Below are positions 30,301-40,133 of a stretch of DNA of 64,000 nt, one piece after another. The notes under the pieces were generated by a model. The model was not told the DNA's origin. It was given only the letters and a program-made list of their open reading frames with translations, and searched no databases. The translations under genes and the position numbers were made by a program. Location of the stretch: the NCBI GenBank assembly GCA_945859605.1, contig OX243816.1, positions 30,265,068 through 30,329,067 on the forward strand, given 5' to 3'. The DNA is from Lumbricus rubellus (taxonomy: Eukaryota > Annelida > Clitellata > Crassiclitellata > Lumbricidae). Position 1 is the stretch's first letter, and each line of letters starts with the position of its first letter.

Positions 30301-33300
30301 TTGAACGGATAAAAAGATATGAATATTTAAACTTCATATACCGAAATTGCAGTTTACAAGCAATTTTCTGTCAGATTCAATAAAAAGTAAGCCAAACAAT
30401 TTTTTTACATCTCTGATGTCTGATGAGTAATCATAAAAAGTTTTCCAGATATTTAGGAAATTGAACCAAGAATAGGATTCCAAAATTTCATGTCATAAAT
30501 GTGAAGGGATAGAAGGATATAGATATTTCAACTTCATCACCCGAAATTTCAGTTTTCAGCAAGTCTGTTATTGTGTAGACTTCATTTCTCCCACATTATG
30601 GCCTCCGAACAGTCCAGATTTGAATCCTGTCGACTATAAAATGTGGAGCGTGATGCAAGATCGAGCCTACCAGACAACAATCCATGATATAAACGATCTG
30701 AAGCAACGCTTGTTGGAAGTGCGGGATGGCCTGAACCAGAGGATAATCGACGTTGCTGTTGCCATTGCAATGGCGCCAGCGCTCTCAGGCTTGCGTGCAA
30801 GCAGGAGCGGGACATTTTGAGCATCTTATTTAATTAAATTATCAAACCATACTGTTGGGGTCATATTGGTAGTTCAATTCTCTACATATCTGGAAAATTT
30901 TAGAATGATTAATCATCAGGCATTGGAGATAATAGGGAAAAAGTTTATTGAATCTGACAGAAAATTGCTTGTAAACTGCAATTTCGGTATATGAAGTTTA
31001 AATATTCATATCTTTTTATCCGTTCAACTTTATTTCATGAAATTTTGGAATCATATTCTTGGTCCACTTCTATAAATATTTGGAAAATTTGAGCTTGATA
31101 TGTCTTCAGGTGTTAGAGATATATGCAAAACAATTTGGCTTACTTTTTTTTGAGTCACGGTGTATATATATATAATTAATAATTAGGCCTATAGAGAGAG
31201 AGAGAGAGAGAGAGGGAGGGAGAGATAGAGAGAGATAGAGAGAGAATAGTTAATGAGTTGGTTTTTTTGAAGGGCCGCAACACAGATTTTTTAAATGTAT
31301 GAAATGTTTTAAGTCTAAGAATCTTTACCTCCAAGTACCATTTTGTCCATACCATTTTGTCCGTGCCATTTTGTCCATACCATTTTGTCCGTGCCATTTT
31401 GTCCATACCATTTTGTCCGTACCATTTTGTCCGTACCATTTTGTCCTAGTACCATTTTGTCCCATACCATTTTGTCCATACCATTTTGTCCGTGCCATTT
31501 TGTCCGTACCATTTTGTCCAATACCATTTTGTCCCAATACTATTTTGTCCATACCATTTTGTCCGTACCATTTTGTCCGCTACCATTTTGTCCGGTCACC
31601 GCTTGAGCTTATGATGTTCTCAGGCTTTGCATTTCCATTAATTAATAGCGTGTGGCCCTATGTTATTCTGCTATTTTTGTGTACCACCTCATATTCAACT
31701 TAACCTTATTTTTAATGTGTTATTGGTGTCTCCTTATCTTGATGGAATTTTGATTCTCCACATTTACCTATGCAAGATTTAAGTTTGTAAATGAGCCAGC
31801 CGAGTTTAAGCGGGTCTTTTAGACCTTTGTCGGCTGACTCATTGACCTGCACTAATATTAAATTTATAACAATTATTTCCTTGTTGAAGTTTTGTTGTTG
31901 TTAATGTCTGTTTCTGTTACGTGATTATTGATGTGACATTGCAAGTCAATAAATGAACAAATGAATAAATGAAGCAGGTTGAACGTATGTCCAAACAACG
32001 CCACGCATCACTAACCTAATTCAGCGTTCTATAATCCACGTTAGGCAGAATAGTGCAAGCATTGTGTTTTTACCTCTTTAATAACATAATAATTATCTCC
32101 TTTTTCATAGACCTGGAGTGATGTCTCACCGTTGACCTTCACCGAGGTCACCTCCACATACGATAAGGTTGACATCGACATAAGGTTTGTCCGGTGGAAC
32201 CACGGAGATGGTGCCAACTTTGACGGACCGGGTGGCATTCTGGCGCACGCATTCTTTCCACAGTTCTATGGCGATATGCACTTTGATGAAGACGAGAGAT
32301 GGACATCGAAATCATACACAGGTACAAGCCGCTAGTTAATCTTACACATGCAGGAAGACCTATAGTTAATCATGCACGGTGCAGGCCTAGATAATCATAC
32401 ACTGCAGGTATAAGTTAGACGTAACTTATCTCTACACTTCCATTATCACTGTCTGTCAGTCTGTCTCATCAGGATTCTCTTTCATTCATTCATTCATTCA
32501 TTCATTCAGAGCATTTATATAGCGCCTCTTCAAGAAACTACTCAAAGGCGCTCCCAGCCCAACCACGACCAAAGAAAAAAGACTTGAGAGACTTGTAGAA
32601 CGATCGTAGAACCTCTTCTTGTCAACTCCACCACACAGGATTTCAACTTTAAATAAAAGTCTCTCCTCTTCGACAATTCATACCATTTTTCATCCAATCA
32701 TCCGCCTTCCGAACTTTCTTATCATCGATGAATTGCTCGCCTTATGAGCTGCTCTGCCTCCAGGTCTCCTCATATTTCTGATTCCTCTGTTGGCTCTGAT
32801 ATTTCAGTTGACATATTAAATTGGATAGCGCTCGTGAATAAGCTGTTGCTCTTTGCTTTGCTTCAGAGTAGCGCTTCGGAAATTTCTACTATATGAGTTT
32901 TCGATCAATCCGTGTAGAAAGGAAACTTTCCGAAAAGACACAAATTCCGCAAAATATTTCTTGGACAACATAGGCCTACATGTAGGCCAACATTGAAGAT
33001 TGTATTAGAAAGGCAGAGATGCCTGCTGTGGTAATTGCTGCAGGTTTTGGCATTAGCATTGCCGTGTGTTCTGATGCCATTAGGAGCCAATGGTTGAATG
33101 GATAATGCCTTCGCTTGAGTGACCGCCATGCAAACACGTGACACCAAATGATGATGCTCCTATTTAGCTTGCGATCATATACCATTATTATAATAGTTAA
33201 TGAAAATTGCCTTAGGGTGACTGACCTATATATCTTACTCAAATCCTATCTCCCTCTAGTTCTAGTGTGTCTGGGTTATTTTTTTCAGATATTGCCTTAT

Positions 33301-36300
33301 ATCGTCTTGCCTTGCTTGCCTACCTTACTTGATAGCACAACAATGCAACCATTGTCACGTAAACTTATACTATTATCAATGAAAACTTATACTATTATTT
33401 TGTCTGAATCCAACAGGTACCAACCTCTTGCAGGTGGCAATCCATGAGTTGGGTCATTCCTTAGGTCTGAGTCACTCTGACGTTGAGGCATCCATCATGG
33501 CTCCTTTCTATTCCAGCTACAATCCTTACATTAGGTTACACAGTGACGACATCGCTGGCATCAGATACTTATACGGTCAGTATTCTGTGTATAATATATA
33601 TACTAAATATCAATGGGTTATTTCACCCTTTAACTTTTCTGTATGGTTTCTTTCATGACCAATTTAAACTGTTCTAGCAATACAGGCCTATACAGTGTTT
33701 CATTTTCTTTTTAATTCTCCAAGGTCGCTTAGCGCTGTGTTTTGTACAATGAGTACACCAATGGTGCACACAAAATTAATACTTTTACAATTTAATATGA
33801 ATAGCAGAACTCTATTTTAATTGATAATTTTTAAATGATTTAGAGGGTAAGTCTATAGGCCTACTATTTAGGCCTACTATAAAAACTATACTTTGTTTGA
33901 ATCTAAATTCCAAGTTCAGTAACTTCAAAGAAACGCACTGTTGATAAGTGAACTCCTTATAATAATTTCGTGTCCGAGATGTCGCATTAGCAGTATAGAG
34001 GATGACAGACAAACTAACAGCAGGTGCTGTTAAGTCCGTGTTTCTTGTCACATAGTAGGAATGCATTCTCCAATTGCAAGGGTTGTGTCGAATAGGCGCA
34101 CTTTTGAGATCACCCTTCTATACCTTATGAAGCTTAGGCCTATAGCAAGGATCTCTTTGGATTGTGTTAAGCATTTTTAATAGATAGGCCTACTATAATG
34201 ATCATTTCATTTTTCTCAGGTATAATAGGCCTTCTGTGAAAAGTTAATGCTGGGTCTGAGTAAATGAACGAATTTGGCGAATTTTGTCTCAAGCAAATGC
34301 AATACAATTACAATAAAATAAAGATTTTCGTTTATTTCCCCGGGGTACTTTAGGTCCGAGAAGAGACGTTCCTACGGTTACTCAATCGCCTCCCCGTCGA
34401 ACAACCATTCGCCATCAGACACCTTTGGAAATCTGCAGCGATGCAACAATAGACGCCATCTTTGCAGTTAGAAACGATGTCTACGTTTTCAAAGGTTAGC
34501 CATCACTACATAGAATTAAATATACTAAAGTTGGTGAGTAGGAATGTTCTTTATTGGACTACCAGCAAACGCACAGACGTTTACAGCAGAAATAAATCAG
34601 ATAAACATTTAAAATGCAATTGCATACAACATTCTCACAATAACACTTCGTTTGGCAAAGATACCAACTATAGGGTTAGATTATGTGGCATGGGTCGAGT
34701 ACTGCTTGGAGTAAACTTATTGGAGGTAGAAGGCTGGGAGAGATGTAATGTAACTAACCACACTTGTAAGAAAGTGCCACTTTTCAAATAATTAAGCGAA
34801 GATAATTAGGTTGCAGCATTACTAAACTATAATACAAAATCACTCTCAGAGTTAATCTACGATTCATTAATAACTTTGCAGGCGATCGTTACTACGTGCT
34901 CGACACGGAAGGCATCCTGTCTGGTTATCCAAAGAAGATCAGCGACGACTGGCCTGGCCTCCCGAACAACATCGACACCGCTGTCTATTGGAAACCAGAC
35001 AGCTTACCAGAGGGGTCGTCTGGATTCGTCTACTTCTTCAAGGTATGCGATCGCAAAGAAGTAAAATATCAAATGATTATCATGAGCGTTTGAAGATGAG
35101 TCACTGTCATACAGTTTGGTCATTGCTGGTTGGAACTATAGTTCTGATATAGCATATGATATACCGGCACATTAAAATTTGTGGGCCTATGTAACACGTG
35201 ATCTGCGCATTTTCCCGGTTAACAAAAAATCTGTCAGAATTTGCTCATGTAAGCCTATTCGACTATAATTATGAGATATATATATATAGTTTTTACTTGA
35301 AGGAGCGCTATATAAATGTCCGGATGAATACTGCGCTGACTTCCTGCCAATATAAAGTGTAGCCTACAGTTCATTTTTATTAAGAACTTAAGAACGGTGC
35401 TTTGCGATATCAATTCACAGGATGACAAATACTGGCTCTTCGACAGTCTGCGAAGGCCACAGGGAACCAACCCACAACTGATATCGAGAAGATTTCCAAG
35501 ACTTCCGAGTAACTTAGACGCCGCCTTTGTCTGGAGCGGGAATGAAAAGCTTTACTTTATCAAAGGTATATAGCTTTGCTTTAAAAGGAGCAGTTTTGCT
35601 TTATTACAGATAACAGCCTTATTTGATCGAAATCAGCATTTCATTTATTTGGGACGTTGTTTTGCAACATGACTCAAATGAGTTTTATTTATAGTTTATT
35701 CCAACCATCTATACAGGACTGTAGCCAATATTTCAATTAATATTGACAGTTTGCGCAGTCCTTTTTGTTCTTCTTTCTTATAGGCCTACTAATAGCTTAG
35801 CTTAGATTAAACACACGTAGTTCAGTCAATCTAAGGGTTGGATTTTCATGAGAAGCTAAACTAAATGGTTGCAAAATTGGATGCCAGATTCAAGCATTAT
35901 TTATTATTTTGGTTATTAATCATAATAATTGTCATTTATCTGTTTGTTTTCCTCTTTGTTTTTGTCGTATTTAGCCTACTTGATTTTCACTTATTCAATA
36001 GACACTTCCGCTATAAGCTTTAGATAATTTTAGTTCGGCAGAATGATGTCAGTTGAGGTTAACAGACTAATGCTCATCGCCAACTTAGGAATAATCGGTT
36101 AATCATTAGGCCTACTACACGTTGATGCTCGAAAAATGTTGGTAAAATGACTAAAATGTAACTAAATACTAACAATCTAAGACGAACAATTAGAAGAGTA
36201 GGCTAATAGTATAATCGTAATTGTCTAATAGATATCCTGTGTTAGCCTGTTAGGCGATTGATTAATTGATTGGTTGATTATGGCTTTAACAGGAGAGTCT

Positions 36301-37405
36301 TATTATCGGATGGGCAGTACAGGTATAGAGCGCGACTATCCTAGAAGTATGTCTGTATGGAGAGGACTACCATCAAAGATCGATGCTGCATTCCGATATA
36401 CTAACGACCGAACTTATTTCTTCAGTGGAACCGACTACTACCGTCTAAACGATATTAAAATCGAGGTATATTATTTCTATATAATATTATTATTTCTATG
36501 TTAAAACAAATGTAATTGTCACTATGGACACACATAAAATCTGCAACCAAACCTTTGACGTGTTCTCCACAGCTATCCGAGTGACGACTTTTTCTAGATA
36601 GAATTTACATTTGAGCATCCTGTAGCGAGTTCTAATAGTATGACTCTTTTGATTTGAACGATCGTCAAGTGAGGCCTCTTGAGTCTTGATATAATTTTTA
36701 TGACAATAATACCTCTGTAAAATATACATCACTGTATAGGTAGCTTAATTGTTAAAAGAAAGTTAATTAGCCTATAGCCTATACGCATGCATGTTGGATA
36801 TAATTATTTGAGCATTTATTTTATATATATACCACCTCTCTAAAGCAATGCCGCTTGACCATGCAACAAATGCAAGACAACGCTACTTAATTAGGCGGAT
36901 ATCTTTGTGCAGTTTGAGACCATTTCAGACATTGTCATGTTGATAGGATTAGGATTGATCTGGCGCGGTGTAAATTAGTCTAAACGAGTCATGGTGTTCA
37001 TGCAATCTTGTTAAAAATGTTTAATACACATTTCTTGCTACTCAGCAGCGATAGCAGAAACAGCATTGGAATCTGCACAATGCTCACATAATTTATTACA
37101 ACTTTGGAAAAACGATTGTACTTTCAAGACCGCCCACTTCATAATTATGATCCATATTTGCTAATTTGCAATCACTCATTTAAAATTGTCTGTTCTAGGT
37201 TGACGAAGGATATCCTAGATCAACGGCTAAAGTGTGGCTTGGCTGCTCCGATCGGCTCATGATGCAATCGGCAAATGCACCGAGACTAGGAAGTCCGGAA
37301 ACGGACAGCGGTGAACAGTTCATGATGGCCACTGGCGTTCAATTACCAACTGCTACCGGTCTTATAGCAGTCGCTGCCATGTTGGTTTCGCTCTTATCGC
37401 GGTAA
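25470..37405 (+). CDS. GPI-type matrix metalloproteinase, gene B (11 exons, 560 aa)
   Basis: Exons 25470-25610, 26128-26260, 26595-26705, 26976-27076, 32111-32321, 33417-33575, 34354-34494, 34882-35042, 35421-35565, 36293-36465, 37199-37405 join in frame to 560 residues. All introns are GT-AG. Features: signal peptide with core [13 protein letters not shown]; propeptide cysteine switch PRCGVPDE (Cys107); furin site Arg120-124; catalytic domain from Tyr125 with [13 protein letters not shown] (His242, Glu243, His246, His252) and Met260. A hinge follows, then a hemopexin domain of four blades between Cys313 and Cys508. The hydrophobic tail ends LLSR without a cytoplasmic domain, so a GPI anchor (as in MMP17/MMP25) is likelier than a transmembrane type. 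The product would degrade extracellular matrix at the cell surface. The start ATG has A at -3. Intron 4 is 5 kb because of nested transposons. Confidence 0.93.
25674..25800. mobile_element. Transposon end fragment in intron 1 of gene B
   Basis: Starts CATGGGCGGAGTTTATCAG, the same terminus as the complete MITE at 62893-63032, followed by GC-rich AAGCCCCC-type sequence. The opposite end could not be found, so this is a decayed copy. Gene C lacks it at the equivalent place. Confidence 0.5.
27131..27305. repeat. (ATC/GTC)n microsatellite in intron 4 of gene B
   Basis: Trinucleotide tract 55 bp after the exon 4 donor. Equivalent tracts follow exon 4 in genes C (43355-43730) and D (56578-56655). 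Confidence 0.95.
28330..28735. repeat. Inverted and tandem array of CATCCAGCTTCTATTTC units
   Basis: About seven direct copies of a 17-20 bp unit (ATCCAGCTTCTATTTC) between 28485 and 28720 are complementary to inverse copies (GGAAGCCGGAT, GAGGCTGGAT) at 28332-28460. It forms a further foldback-type structure inside element 2. Confidence 0.75.
28797..29579. mobile_element. Foldback transposon 3, nested inside element 2, 9-bp target duplication TTCGTGGAC
   Basis: The left arm 28797-28925 is built of GGACATTAGC and GGACAAAAGCCCCC units; the right arm 29470-29579 is the inverse (GGGGGCTAATGTCC, GGCTTTTGTCC). Perfect flanking repeats TTCGTGGAC lie at 28788-28796 and 29580-29588. The middle 540 bp is AT-rich without coding capacity. 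Confidence 0.88.
30166..31162. mobile_element. Mariner/Tc1-IS630 family relic with about 220-bp inverted repeats and TA duplication
   Basis: Ends read CACCGTGACTCAAAAAAAAG and its inverse, flanked by TA (30164-30165, 31163-31164). The inverted repeats extend about 220 bp inward (30166-30385 against 30945-31162). The centre retains only the 3' part of a transposase gene. It lies inside foldback element 1, so it inserted later or was carried by it. Confidence 0.9.
30597..30833 (+). pseudogene. Mariner-type transposase, C-terminal fragment with a frameshift
   Basis: Reads [17 protein letters not shown] (third catalytic Asp region, D rather than the E of Tc1), continues to RIIDVAV, then needs a one-base shift near 30763 to recover the family ending [10 protein letters not shown] and GAGHFEHL before TAA at 30831-30833. 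The N-terminal DNA-binding part and first two catalytic residues are gone. A dead copy. Confidence 0.85.
31195..31246. repeat. (GA)n microsatellite
   Basis: GA/GGGA/GATA dinucleotide-type tract next to the right end of the mariner relic. Confidence 0.9.
32481..32570 (-). repeat. SINE 3'-end fragment (GCGCTATATAAA family)
   Basis: In reverse orientation: (TGAA)n tail, then CATTTATATAGCGCCTCTTCAAG and CTCAAAGGCGCTCCCAGCCC-like core. It matches the 3' ends of the copies at 38151, 49786, 54081 and 59110. It lies in intron 5 of gene B. Confidence 0.7.
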
Positions 37406-37513
37406 AGAGAAATTCACTGCAATTGGTCGCTCCACTGGGTTCACTGAATCAATTTGAACAATCTACGTATACTATTTAATGACTTGAGATCTCAGGTCTA
37501 TTGATTAAAGATG

Positions 37514-37519
37514 AATAAA
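37514..37519 (+). terminator. Possible polyadenylation signal of gene B (AATAAA)
   Basis: AATAAA lies 109 bp after the stop codon of gene B in a 3' region shared with gene D. Cleavage is not verified. Confidence 0.4.
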
Positions 37520-38150
37520 AATGTAAAAGTTGCGACCGGTTACATTGAGCCGAACTAATTGTGTCCCACTTGAAGCTAACGTTAGCAAAATAATTGTCAA
37601 AGACGTGTGTTGAAATTGTGACAGGACTAACATTGTTATCTCCGCCACAGGACACCTCTTGGAGATGCCCTGTGCCTGTCCCAAGCCAGGATAAAGGAGG
37701 AGGGTTCTGCGTTGGGCTTGCAACCCATCCAGGTAAAAAAAACACCTTGCGCAACAGAAACAACGCAGAAAATTCATTCCGTTGCCCGATGTGCAGAGCT
37801 GCACGGGAAGGACTAGGGTCTAAGGTCTAAGGTCCTAACACTGTTGAGATTAATATTAAAAGTTAAGTTTTGTTGCTTTTATGCATTCAATTACTCTTTT
37901 GCCATTTGACGATGTATCGAGTTAAGTTTTATATTTGAACAAAAAGTAGGCCTCCCATTTTTAGTTTATTTTACATGTTTGTTGCATTATTAGTTTTGCA
38001 ACTCAGATTTGTCCCGCTGTGCAGTTTTATGAAAAGAATAATTTATAGACCTATTGGAGAGAGGAGATTTATTTAACGTATGATGTTCTCGGATAGACAT
38101 TATACGGCAGAATTTGTCATAACCATGCTGATGTAGGCGCGTAGGCTATT

Positions 38151-38209
38151 TCGCCTCTGAGTAGAGATCTTGAAGGGGCGCTATATAAAATTATGTGATT
38201 GATTGATTG
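38151..38209 (+). repeat. SINE 3'-end fragment
   Basis: CGCCTCTGAGTAGAGATCTT then GAAGGGGCGCTATATAAAA and a GATT-type tail, the same 3' end as the other dispersed copies. A shorter related piece (CTTGAAGGAGCGCTATATAA) is at 35296-35316 in intron 8 of gene B. Confidence 0.65.
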
Positions 38210-39103
38210 TGTGAATAGTGAAATTAGACACTGGGTAATAGAAAGTTGTCGCATACATATGATTTTTGGAGGTTGATCAGTAGGACTATACATGTAGAAT
38301 TGTCTCATTGCAAGATAATTTTTTTTATTAAAACCTGATAAAGATTTGCAAATCCATTGATTTGTAATAGATTTGTAGTAGATTTTATACAAATTTTCGT
38401 GCAGCTAGATTGATGACGACCGAGATTATACGCTCCACTGAAGCGATATAAACTTTTATGATTGTTTATACTTTATTGCTTTTCTATAAGAACATCTGTT
38501 TACATGATGCCACTGTTTTTATAGCAATTTTATGTATTATATTATTGTGGTTATGCGATTGTTAATTATATATCATTGTATATTATAACGACATCACAAT
38601 ACATTTGATTACATATTTTGAAAAATTATCACATCGTTGCGTTTCTTCTTGTATTCTGATGTGAAAGTTGAAGAGAAGGCCATCGATTGTCTATATACAT
38701 GAAAGTAGGCAGTAGGCCTAGTAGTCGTTTTTTATTGACAGAGCATCAGCATAAAAAATCACAATTTAACAGCAGTCCGTACAAACTCAAAATCTTAAAG
38801 TGATTGATGCAGTGGTCAAATGACTTCCTCATTTAGTTTATTCAATAGATTTGTATAACGCAAGAATTGAAACACTGTCCAACTCAGTTAAATGCTAAAA
38901 GTCCGTTAACTCTTAGTCTGAGCAACCTTTAAAATGATATAAATGTGAAAATTAGACAGCCGATTGTCTGACTATCAAATAATTTATTCAACCAATTTCT
39001 TAGGCTGAGTTAATTAGGCAGACCAGTTCATTTACGTCGGTATTCAAGAGACGCTCTTTTTAATTAACAATATCAAGATACAGAAAACAGACGTTCATAA
39101 GAG

Positions 39104-39357
39104 ACTTTAGCGGCCGTGGAGCTGCTGCGGAACAAGCACCGCCGTACGAAAATCGAGAAGTACGCGTTGCTACCATCATCACACTTCTTTGTTCCCATTG
39201 ACTTGGAAACACTGGGGTCCATCAACTCTGCCGGGCTCAGTTTTATCCACGAGGTTGGCCAGCGTCTCTCAGTCGTCTCTGGAGAGGCACGAGAGGTGAC
39301 CTTTCTCTTCCAGCGCTTTTCCATCTGTATTCGGCGCTACAATGACATCGCATTTCA
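39104..39357 (+). pseudogene. Retrotransposon ORF2 C-terminal fragment
   Basis: An open stretch of about 80 codons reads FFVPIDLETLGSINSAGLSF and later GQRLSVVSGEAREVTFLFQR, a pattern I associate with the C-terminus of non-LTR reverse transcriptase polyproteins and their host-captured fragments. No reverse transcriptase motifs accompany it, so it is an isolated remnant between genes B and C. Confidence 0.6.
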
Positions 39358-39579
39358 CTTAGGCCTACATTGTTGCGGAGGACGAAGCCTGATTTCCCAA
39401 ACACTCAAAAACAGCGCCAAGCATAATTTTTTGAAATCACGAGGGATCCTAGGTACCTCGGGTAAATAAAATAAATATAAAAATATTAATAATAGGCTTA
39501 ATAATAATTTTTCATTAATGAAGCACCTGCAAATAGAACACAGCCTGCAATGCACACATTGCACAGCGCTAATTGCCTA

Positions 39580-39668
39580 CAAAGCCTGTTCGCGCAACGG
39601 GGCTCGAGCTCGTTATCTCTCGCTCTCCATGCATGCCAGCATGTTAACCAATGCGCTACTGCCCCCCC
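39580..39668 (-). repeat. tRNA-like SINE head fragment
   Basis: The minus strand reads GGCAGTAGCGCATTGGTTAAC (A-box-like) and GAGCTCGAGCCCCG (B-box-like), bounded by a C14 run at 39661-39674. There is no proper anticodon arm, so it is not called a tRNA gene. Confidence 0.45.
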
Positions 39669-40133
39669 CCCCCCGAATGGTAAATATTTGCTGGCTAACT
39701 TAGCCCGAATAGGATATTTGTCCTCATGTAGGGCTATGGCCTACTTTGATTTCCACGACTGTAATGGATACATGTCTTTTTTCAATACGTTGGTCAAGCC
39801 TGTAACTTATAATTGCTCAAAAAACTCTTCTAGTAGAGGAGGAAGAGAGATCTGTGACTCATCTTCGGAGCCTGAAGCGATTCGCAGGTCTACATGCGCA
39901 CTTAGACCTATACTATATCTTGCAGAACTATTAGGTGATTCAGTATCAGAGCATAGGCCATGGGACAGCCTCTGAACAAGTGCCAGATAAGCGTTTGCGT
40001 AAAGTAGGCCTAGTTTACTTAATTTGGCCAAGAACAGATTCGTCTAATTCAAAAAGAGATCGACCAAAGAAAGCCGGAAGAATCCAAATAAACAATCGAC
40101 TGATTAATCCGAATCGACTGACGCCATTGCAAG

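Larger units (their letters stand above)
27562..31600. mobile_element. Foldback transposon 1: tandem-repeat arms, 8-bp target duplication GCTTGAGC
   Basis: The left arm (27562-27890) is made of 11-15 bp units based on GACAAAATGGTACG; the right arm (31337-31600) is its inverted complement. Ends read GGTTCTAGGACAAAATGG and, inverted, GGTGACCGGACAAAATGG. Identical GCTTGAGC sequences flank the element (27554-27561 and 31601-31608). Within it are two further nested foldback elements and a mariner relic; no own transposase is evident. Tandem-repeat inverted arms and 8-bp duplications recall the TU elements described in sea urchins. It occupies intron 4 of MMP gene B. The [11 protein letters not shown] frames in the arms are repeat products. 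Confidence 0.9.
37520..40133. other. Spacer between genes B and C
   Basis: No gene is supported. It contains a GC-richer block of unknown origin at 37635-37840, a SINE end (38151-38209), a LINE-like coding fragment (39104-39357) and a tRNA-like fragment (39580-39668). The block 39900-40133 is homologous to the sequence just before the ATG of B and D. The TATA-containing block seen upstream of B and D was not found. Confidence 0.55.

Noticed and set aside
27562..31600. CRISPR-like regular repeats
   Set aside because: Units are directly contiguous without unique spacers, arranged as inverted arms in a eukaryotic intron.
37476..37830. Frames on both strands around a GC-richer block after gene B
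   Set aside because: Overlapping frames on opposite strands with no known domain; a repeat fragment is likelier than a gene.
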